Of a DNA stretch of 11,179 bases, positions 5,990 to 11,179 are shown in pieces. Under the pieces are notes generated by a model. That model worked only from the letters and a program-made list of their open reading frames with translations, ran no database searches and was not told the origin of the DNA. The first letter of the stretch is position 1; each line of letters begins with the position of its first letter. This stretch comes from Alphaproteobacteria bacterium (GTDB lineage Bacteria; Pseudomonadota; Alphaproteobacteria; Rhodobacterales; Rhodobacteraceae). The stretch is taken from assembly GCA_030424705.1 (NCBI GenBank), contig JAUHWJ010000021.1:1-11179 (forward strand), in the 5' to 3' direction. Made by a program: the position numbers and the translations under genes.

Positions 5990-7504
5990 TCAGTCGGTAA
6001 TGGCCCAGCCGTCCCGCCGGTGATCCGCCGCCGCCTCCACGGCGCCTTTCGCCTCGCGCCGGGCGGCGTGGACCCCGCCGAAGAACATCGAATCCGCCGC
6101 CCAACCGCGCGCCTCCGGGAAGGCGCGGAGCAGCCGGACGCGCGCCTCTTCTCCGATCCGGTCCTCGAAATCGGCCTCCGGCCACCGTTCGGTATGCAGC
6201 CGCGGCGCGGCGACGGCGTCCTCCAGCCGCATCTCCCGGTCGATCAGGTGCGCGAGCGTTTGCGCCAGCGCGCTGCGGATGCGCGCTGAACCGCCGGAGC
6301 CGAGAACGAGCACGGCGCCGTTCTCACGTGTCGCGATTGTCGGCGCCATCATGGAGGCGAGGCGAACGCCCGGCTCCCACTCCTCGATCGCGGCGCCGAC
6401 GAGATCTTCCTCTCCCAGCATGTTGTTCGGCATGATCCCGGTCCCCGGAACGATGACGCCGGAACCGGACCCGTTGGAGAGCGTGAGCGCTGCGGCCATC
6501 CCCGCCCCGTCGATGACGGAGAGATGGGTCGTCCCCGCCACGGCGGCGCGCCGACCGTTCAGTTCCGCAGCATAGCGGTTGACAAGATCGGGCGCGAGCA
6601 GCCGCGCCGAGCCGGCTATGGCGTCCCGATTCAGCGCCGTCTCGATCCGCGCACGCGCCGTCGCCTCCAGCGCCAGCGCCGTTTCCGCCGGTCCGTCCTC
6701 CGCTCGCATGAGCCGAAGCGCTAGGGCGATGAGCGCGCCGCCGAGAGAGGGCGGCGAGTTGAGATAGAGCCGCCAGTCGCCCCGCGCCTCCTCCAGCGGT
6801 TCGCGCCAGCGTGCCTCATAGCGTCTGAGGTCGAGCGCCGTCAGGTGCGTTCCCGCCATGCCGGCGAGCGCCTGCGCCGGCTCGCCTTCGTGGAGGAAGC
6901 GATCGCCTTCCAGCGCGAAGCTCTCCAGGACGTCGGCGAGCGCCTCGTTTCGATAGAGCGCGCCTGCCTTCAGCGGCGCCGTCCCGTCTCCGAAGATGGC
7001 GAGCGCGGCGGGGCTCGCGGCGACGATCGGTGCGATGATCGCAAGAACCTCGGCCTGGAAAGCAGAAAGCGTGGCCCCTTGCTTCGCCAGCCGGATCGCG
7101 GGTTCCGCCAACTCATGGAAGGGTGTGCGACCGAGCCGGCGATGCGCCTCGACCAATCCCCGTGGAACCCCTGGAGTCGCTACGGAGCCGGCCCCGATAT
7201 GGAAGACTTGCCGCGCTGCGCCGAAATCGGCGGCGACCTCGCGCAGATCGACTTCCCCGAAGGCCGCCTTGCGCCGCGGCGTCTCCACGAAGAAGTCGAG
7301 GAGGCCGACTTTGCCGGACGGCTCCCGCGCCATCAAAAAGCCGCCGCCATAGAGCGAGGCCAGCGCCGGCTCCGCCACGCAGGCGACGAGCGCGCCGCAG
7401 ATCGCGGCGTCCGCCGCGTTGCCGCCAGAACGCAGAACCTCCGCCGCGGCCTCCGCGACGGGGCGCGCGCCTGCGGCGACGGCGAAGCGGGGGCGAACGG
7501 TCAT
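5990..7504 (-). CDS. Gamma-glutamyltransferase-family (Ntn hydrolase) protein
   Basis: A 504-aa member of the gamma-glutamyltransferase family, self-cleaving N-terminal-nucleophile hydrolases that act on glutathione and other gamma-glutamyl compounds. The processing and nucleophile site GTTHLSV places Thr325 as the likely catalytic residue, dividing a large subunit of about 324 aa from a small one of about 180 aa. SNGSGSGV (343-350), PGTGIMPNNML (353-363) and GSGGSARIRSA are the expected small-subunit segments. No signal peptide is visible, unlike typical periplasmic Ggt, so it may be cytoplasmic. In the glutamate-binding region a Ggt-like D-x-R-E-x-A-P appears as DFFVETPRR, which suggests a diverged substrate. 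It follows the phosphoesterase gene by 36 nt in what is probably one transcript. The family is certain; the true substrate is not. Confidence 0.85.
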   Translation of the reverse strand: MTVRPRFAVAAGARPVAEAAAEVLRSGGNAADAAICGALVACVAEPALASLYGGGFLMAREPSGKVGLLDFFVETPRRKAAFGEVDLREVAADFGAARQVFHIGAGSVATPGVPRGLVEAHRRLGRTPFHELAEPAIRLAKQGATLSAFQAEVLAIIAPIVAASPAALAIFGDGTAPLKAGALYRNEALADVLESFALEGDRFLHEGEPAQALAGMAGTHLTALDLRRYEARWREPLEEARGDWRLYLNSPPSLGGALIALALRLMRAEDGPAETALALEATARARIETALNRDAIAGSARLLAPDLVNRYAAELNGRRAAVAGTTHLSVIDGAGMAAALTLSNGSGSGVIVPGTGIMPNNMLGEEDLVGAAIEEWEPGVRLASMMAPTIATRENGAVLVLGSGGSARIRSALAQTLAHLIDREMRLEDAVAAPRLHTERWPEADFEDRIGEEARVRLLRAFPEARGWAADSMFFGGVHAARREAKGAVEAAADHRRDGWAITD

Positions 7505-7540
7505 GTCCGGCGGGTAGGCTCCGGCCGCGCCGCCGTCAAG

Positions 7541-8473
7541 TCAGCGCGGCTGGGCCGGATTGAGGAGCGGCGCAAAAGAGAAGATTTCGGGGTGCTCCGG
7601 GTCCACAGTGACTTCAACGGCGTGCATGTCAGGCGCGCCGAAGACTTCGAGCGCGAAGAGGTTTGGCGCAGTCCGGCGTAGCGGCCGGTCGAGACCGAAA
7701 ACGTGCCCGTCACCATGGATCAACAAGACCGGCTTGCCGAAGGCTCGCGCGGCGTCGCGGAGCGCAGGGCCGATCCGAGCGAAGCCCGATCCGCTGCGCC
7801 ATCGCTCCCTCGGAAAGGGCTCGAAACCCTCCGCGAACATATCGGCATGCAACGCGACGACGACAGCCGCCGCATCGCCCGCCAACGCGAAACCTTCGTC
7901 GAGCCACTCTAGCGCCGCGGCCTCCCGCGCGAAGAACTCGGCCACGGCCTCGGCTTCCCTGCTCTCGAAGCCGTTGTTGGAACCGACGACATGGAGCGCA
8001 ACGAAGAGGACCGAGCCGAGGCGCAGGCGCGCATTCTCAGGGAAACCTTCAGGCGCCTGGTTTTCGAGCGGCGCAGGCTCCGCGCCGCGGCTCTGCGCCC
8101 CGTCGCCGTAGAATGCCGCGCGAAGGAAGGCGAGCCGCTCCCGCGGGTCGTGCGCGCCGGCCGCTTCAAGATGGCAATCCGTCCAGTCGTTGTCCCCGGG
8201 CGTGAAGAGGACTGGCGCGGCGAAACGGTCGAGCAGCGCGGCCTGTTCACGCAGCACCTCGTCCGAACAGGGCGCGGCGACGGCCTTGACGTCGCCGATA
8301 TGGAGGACGAGCGCCGGGTCGCGGGCGTTGATGACATCGATGAGCGATTTATAGGCCGGCATAACGATAGCCTGATCGCCGTTCGGCACATCTCCGATGG
8401 CGAAGAAAGTGAAGGGGTCCGCCGCCGCGGGCGCAGTGAAGAGCAGGGCGGCGATGGCGGCGGCGTTGCGCAT
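7541..8473 (-). CDS. Secreted calcineurin-like metallophosphoesterase
   Basis: A 310-aa protein with a short N-terminal signal peptide (MRNAAAIAALLFTAPAAA, likely cut before Asp19), so it should work in the periplasm or outside the cell. The metallophosphoesterase motifs follow in order: Asp28 in AIGDVPNG, His58 and Asp61 in LHIGD, GDND at 93-96, His209 in VALHADMF, and the double-histidine block HGDGH at 253-257. These bind two metal ions and hydrolyse phosphoester bonds. Cys69 and Cys100 could form a disulfide, fitting export. The substrate cannot be read from the sequence. It lies 41 nt after the DUF429 gene. An upstream ATG is closed by a stop after five codons, so the ATG at 8473 is the start, although its ribosome-binding site is poor. 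Confidence 0.82.
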   Translation of the reverse strand: MRNAAAIAALLFTAPAAADPFTFFAIGDVPNGDQAIVMPAYKSLIDVINARDPALVLHIGDVKAVAAPCSDEVLREQAALLDRFAAPVLFTPGDNDWTDCHLEAAGAHDPRERLAFLRAAFYGDGAQSRGAEPAPLENQAPEGFPENARLRLGSVLFVALHVVGSNNGFESREAEAVAEFFAREAAALEWLDEGFALAGDAAAVVVALHADMFAEGFEPFPRERWRSGSGFARIGPALRDAARAFGKPVLLIHGDGHVFGLDRPLRRTAPNLFALEVFGAPDMHAVEVTVDPEHPEIFSFAPLLNPAQPR

Positions 8474-8514
8474 TGCTCAACTTTGGCGCCGCATGGCGAC
8501 AGTTCCGCGAAGGG

Positions 8515-9219
8515 CTACGCCCAGATCTCCATCCTAAAGCCCCGCTCATCCCGCTCCGGCTTTTCAGGCAGACGCATCGCATCGCCCGCTATGCGGCGCC
8601 GGGCGACATGGGCGAGGATGCAGGCGTCGAGGAGGTCGTCTTCTCCCCAGCGACCCGTTCGAGGGCCGAGCGTGAGGCCGAGCGCAGGAGGATCATAGCC
8701 GAGGCGGGCGAGCAGCTCGCGCCGCGCCGTACGCCCCTCCGGCCGCTTCTTCGGCGCGAGCGTCTCCCCCGCGGCGAGGGCGAAGGCGATTTCGGGGTGG
8801 CCCTCGCAGAGACGATCCTGCATCTCCGGCGTTGCCGTCCTGTCAGCATCGTCGATCTTGTCCAGGATGTTGAAACTCTGGACGGAGAGGCGCGGCCCTT
8901 CCGCCGCCCTGTTCACCGTCCCATGGTCCGCGCCCGCCCGCCAGAGCGCGAGGGCCGGACGCGGCGGCGCGGGAAATACGCGGGAGCCGACACCGCGCCA
9001 TCCGGCGCTGTTTCGGACGGAGAGAAAAGACCGCGCGGCCGCGTCCGTCTCCCGCCGCTCCGTCCAGCGGCTTGGAAGGCCGATCGGCGTGTCAACGACG
9101 ACCATTGCAAACGGGAACGTCTGAAGAAGATCGGCCAGGCGCGGAAATATCGCCGCGCCGCCCCCGGCCTCGACAGCCAGCCAGCCGGCGCGGCATCCGT
9201 CCGCGCCGACGGCCTTCAC
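8515..9219 (-). CDS. DUF429 family protein (predicted RNase H-like nuclease)
   Basis: A 234-aa protein beginning with the GADGCRAGWLAV signature of DUF429, a family predicted to have an RNase H-like fold. Candidate acidic metal ligands are Asp7 in GADG, Asp43 in VVVDTPIGLP, Glu139 and Glu143 in EGHPEIAF, and Asp194, Asp195 and Asp198 in DDLLDA, all in the usual order. The product is soluble, with no signal peptide. The biological role of the family is not established, and the nuclease label is a prediction from fold. The start is a GTG only 5 nt after the pckA stop, with no strong Shine-Dalgarno of its own. Translation is therefore probably coupled to pckA, an unexplained pairing. Confidence 0.82.
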   Translation of the reverse strand: MKAVGADGCRAGWLAVEAGGGAAIFPRLADLLQTFPFAMVVVDTPIGLPSRWTERRETDAAARSFLSVRNSAGWRGVGSRVFPAPPRPALALWRAGADHGTVNRAAEGPRLSVQSFNILDKIDDADRTATPEMQDRLCEGHPEIAFALAAGETLAPKKRPEGRTARRELLARLGYDPPALGLTLGPRTGRWGEDDLLDACILAHVARRRIAGDAMRLPEKPERDERGFRMEIWA

Positions 9220-9224
9220 TGGCT

Positions 9225-10853
9225 TCAGGCCGCTTTCGGCGCCGCGGCCTTCACGTCGCCGCCGACATGCGGCTCATACTGGGTGAAGTTGGCGACGAAC
9301 ATCTCGACCAGTTTCTTCGCCTGCGTGTCATAGGCGGCCTTGTCCGCCCAGGTGCGCCGCGGGTCGAGGATGACGTCGGCGACGCCGGGCACGGAGACGG
9401 GCACTTCGAAGCCGAAATTCGGGTCCGTCCGGAACTCGACCTTGTTGAGCGAGCCGTCCAGCGCGGCGGAGAGCAACGCTCGCGTCGCGCGGATGGGCAT
9501 GCGTGAGCCTTCGCCGTGGGCGCCGCCGGTCCAGCCGGTGTTCACGAGCCAGCAACGCGAGCCCTCGCTGGCGATCCGGTCGCGCAGCAATGCGCCATAG
9601 ACCTCGGGGCGGCGCGGCATGAAGGGCGCGCCGAAGCAGGTGGAGAAGGTCGGCTGCGGCTCCGTCACGCCCTTCTCGGTGCCCGCCACCTTGGAGGTGA
9701 AGCCGGAGAGGAAGTGATACATCGCCTGCGCCGGCGTCAGCCGCGCGATGGGCGGCAGCACGCCGAAGGCGTCGCAGGTGAGCATCACCACGTTCTTTGG
9801 CGCGCCCCCGAGACCTGTCGTGGAGGCGTTGGAGATGTAGGGGAGCGGATAGGCGCAGCGCATGTTCTGCGTCAGGCTCGGATCCTCGAAATCCAGCACC
9901 TTGGTGTAGGGATCGTAGACCATGTTCTCGATCACCGTCGCGAAGCGCGAGGTCGTGGCATAAATCTCGGGTTCCGCCTCGGGGCTAAGCGATATCGTCT
10001 TGGCGTAGCAGCCGCCTTCGAAGTTGAACGTCCCTTCGTCCGACCAGCCGTGCTCGTCATCCCCGATCAGCGTGCGGGACGGGTCGGCGGAAAGCGTTGT
10101 CTTGCCCGTGCCGGAAAGGCCGAAGAACACGGCCGTCTCCTCCGGCTTGCCCGGCGCATGGTTGGCCGAGCAGTGCATCGGCATCACGCCCTTTGCCGGC
10201 AGGAGGAAGTTTAGGAGGGTGAACACCGACTTCTTGTTCTCGCCGGCATAGGACGTCCCGCCGATCAGGACGAGTTTCTCCTCGAAAGAGATCGCGATCA
10301 CCGTCTCGGAGCGGCAGCCATGCTTTGCCGGGTCCGCAAGGAAGGAGGGGCAGTTCACCACGGTGAAGCCGGGCAGGAAGCCGGCCAGTTCCGCCTGTTC
10401 GGGACGGCGCAGGAGATGACGAATGAAGAGCGCGTGCCATGCGAGCTCCGTCACCATCCGGACGTTGAGCCGGTGCGCAGGGTCGGCCCCGGCGAAGAGA
10501 TCCTGCACGAAATAGTCGCGGCCCGCCATGTGGGCGAACATGTCCGCCTTCAGTCTTGCGAAAGCCTCCTTCGCCATGGGCGGGTTGTTCTCCCACCAGA
10601 TCGCGTCCTTCACAGAAGGCTCGTCGACCACGAACTTATCCTTCGGGGAACGGCCCGTGTGCTTGCCCGTCGTCGTCAGGAGTGCGCCGCCCTGGCCGAT
10701 CTCTCCCTCGCCGCGCGCAACGGCATGCTGCATCAGCGCCGGTTCGAGAAGGTTATAATGGACGGCTGCGAAGCCGCCCGCGCCAAGGGCTTCCAGCGGC
10801 GCGTCCGAATTGTGGACGCCAGTGACTGTGGTCGGTTTCGGACCCGTGTCCAT
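9225..10853 (-). CDS. pckA: Phosphoenolpyruvate carboxykinase (ATP)
   Basis: A 542-aa ATP-dependent PEP carboxykinase that converts oxaloacetate and ATP to PEP, CO2 and ADP, the first committed step of gluconeogenesis from C4 acids. All hallmark sites are present: [13 protein letters not shown] (62-74) with substrate-binding Arg68, YAGENKKS (202-209) with the metal-binding Lys208, His227 in [10 protein letters not shown], the kinase loop [10 protein letters not shown] (245-254) with Lys251 and Thr252, and the acidic GDDEHGW (264-270). The length fits the family (about 535-540). An AGAGGGA lies about 13 nt before the ATG. It is divergent from a chvI-like gene, as in several alphaproteobacteria, and the ChvG/ChvI system is known to affect pckA in rhizobia, so shared control is plausible. 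Cells growing on acetate or storing PHB need this enzyme to make sugars. Confidence 0.97.
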   Translation of the reverse strand: MDTGPKPTTVTGVHNSDAPLEALGAGGFAAVHYNLLEPALMQHAVARGEGEIGQGGALLTTTGKHTGRSPKDKFVVDEPSVKDAIWWENNPPMAKEAFARLKADMFAHMAGRDYFVQDLFAGADPAHRLNVRMVTELAWHALFIRHLLRRPEQAELAGFLPGFTVVNCPSFLADPAKHGCRSETVIAISFEEKLVLIGGTSYAGENKKSVFTLLNFLLPAKGVMPMHCSANHAPGKPEETAVFFGLSGTGKTTLSADPSRTLIGDDEHGWSDEGTFNFEGGCYAKTISLSPEAEPEIYATTSRFATVIENMVYDPYTKVLDFEDPSLTQNMRCAYPLPYISNASTTGLGGAPKNVVMLTCDAFGVLPPIARLTPAQAMYHFLSGFTSKVAGTEKGVTEPQPTFSTCFGAPFMPRRPEVYGALLRDRIASEGSRCWLVNTGWTGGAHGEGSRMPIRATRALLSAALDGSLNKVEFRTDPNFGFEVPVSVPGVADVILDPRRTWADKAAYDTQAKKLVEMFVANFTQYEPHVGGDVKAAAPKAA

Positions 10854-11121
10854 GACGGCGCGTTCCCTCTTCTTCTGCGGGAGGCCTACGCCGCCCCGCC
10901 CTGATGTCCCGGCTCACAAAGGCCCCGCGCCGCCGACGATGCGGGCCGGGAGGCTCCGCCGGTGATTCGCGCAACATTCTTGCTTCCGGGTCCTATATCA
11001 GAACGATGACAGGAGCGAAGCCCGCGATGTGCGAAGGATTGGCGCAGGAGCCTGGCGCATTGCGGCGGCGCCCCAGCGCTTGTATTGACGATGTTAAGAT
11101 AATCACGCGGGGAGGCACGGC
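10854..11121. promoter_or_regulatory. Divergent pckA/chvI intergenic region
   Basis: These 268 nt hold the 5' leaders of both genes. A TATAT core at 10994-10998 could serve as a -10 on either strand, but no convincing -35 stands at the right distance. Close to chvI a TTGACG (11085-11090) and a GATAAT (11098-11103) occur only 7 bp apart, too near to form a promoter. GGGGAGG at 11109-11115 is the chvI ribosome-binding site. I see no gene, strong dyad or terminator in it. Confidence 0.5.
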
Positions 11122-11179
11122 ATGCCGGTGATAGCGCTGGTGGACGATGATCGGAACATCCTGACCTCCGTTCAGATGG
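11122..11179 (+). CDS. chvI: ChvI-type response regulator (first 19 residues, cut by window edge)
   Basis: Only 19 codons are present. MPVIALVDDDRNILTSV is the beta-1/alpha-1 start of a receiver domain, with Asp8-Asp10 forming the acidic pocket around the phosphorylation site. The run IALVDDDRNILTSV matches the start of rhizobial ChvI very closely. ChvI is the DNA-binding partner of the sensor kinase ChvG (ExoS/BvrS type), which responds to envelope and acid stress. Position next to divergent pckA agrees with the ChvI identity. GGGGAGG lies 6 nt before the ATG. The domain after the receiver is outside the window, so the call rests on the N-terminus and context. Confidence 0.8.
   Translation, partial: MPVIALVDDDRNILTSVQM

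Noticed and set aside
4170..6185. Extended 671-aa start for the acyl-CoA dehydrogenase
   Set aside because: The extra residues are low-complexity, overlap the neighbouring gene and the promoter at 5903-5929. The ATG at 5843 has a strong ribosome-binding site and gives the usual Mcd length.
10904..11131. 75-codon plus-strand frame upstream of chvI
   Set aside because: No ribosome-binding site, low-complexity arginine-rich product, and it overlaps the chvI start in another frame.
1..11179. Mobile elements, CRISPR arrays, tRNA or rRNA genes, toxin-antitoxin or defence genes
   Set aside because: No spaced direct repeats, transposase or integrase motifs, cloverleaf sequence or composition break were seen. 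The only tandem repeat is a 2 x 10-bp copy inside phaC.

Overview
The window looks like a chromosomal segment of a high-GC alphaproteobacterium, most likely Rhodobacterales or a close relative. The reasons are the very GC-rich third codon positions, a methylsuccinyl-CoA dehydrogenase typical of the ethylmalonyl-CoA pathway, a PhaR-type CTGC-N3-GCAG operator, and divergent pckA and chvI. Nothing points to mobile DNA: there is no transposase, phage gene, tRNA, CRISPR array or composition break. Almost all genes lie on the minus strand.

Left edge (1-640): the N-terminal half of a GcvA-like LysR regulator (minus) faces a 63-aa unknown basic protein (plus). The gap between them holds stacked palindromes. 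A strong minus-strand terminator (577-610) closes the unit that follows.

PHA block (638-4108, minus, transcribed right to left): a 49-aa ORF, a short PHA-synthase-like phaC joined to it by a 4-nt GTGA overlap, then phaA (acetyl-CoA acetyltransferase) and phaB (acetoacetyl-CoA reductase). A PhaR-type operator and a possible -10 lie between phaC and phaA. A very strong hairpin lies between phaA and phaB.

Middle (4170-5990): a 557-aa acyl-CoA dehydrogenase with an N-terminal extension, called methylsuccinyl-CoA dehydrogenase (mcd), with its own promoter whose spacer is an exact dyad. Upstream on the same strand (5990-10853) come a gamma-glutamyltransferase-family protein, a secreted metallophosphoesterase, a DUF429 protein and ATP-dependent PEP carboxykinase (pckA). 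At the right edge the first 19 codons of a ChvI-type response regulator run on the plus strand.

Read together, the recognisable metabolic genes form an acetyl-CoA/C4 node. PhaA and PhaB make 3-hydroxybutyryl-CoA. PhaC would store it as polyester, or it can enter the ethylmalonyl-CoA pathway, where Mcd acts. PckA takes the resulting C4 acids to gluconeogenesis. This link is inferred from gene content and proximity. No wholly new system is evident. The less ordinary points are the tiny ORF coupled to a short PhaC, the operator layout, and the dyad-filled mcd promoter.
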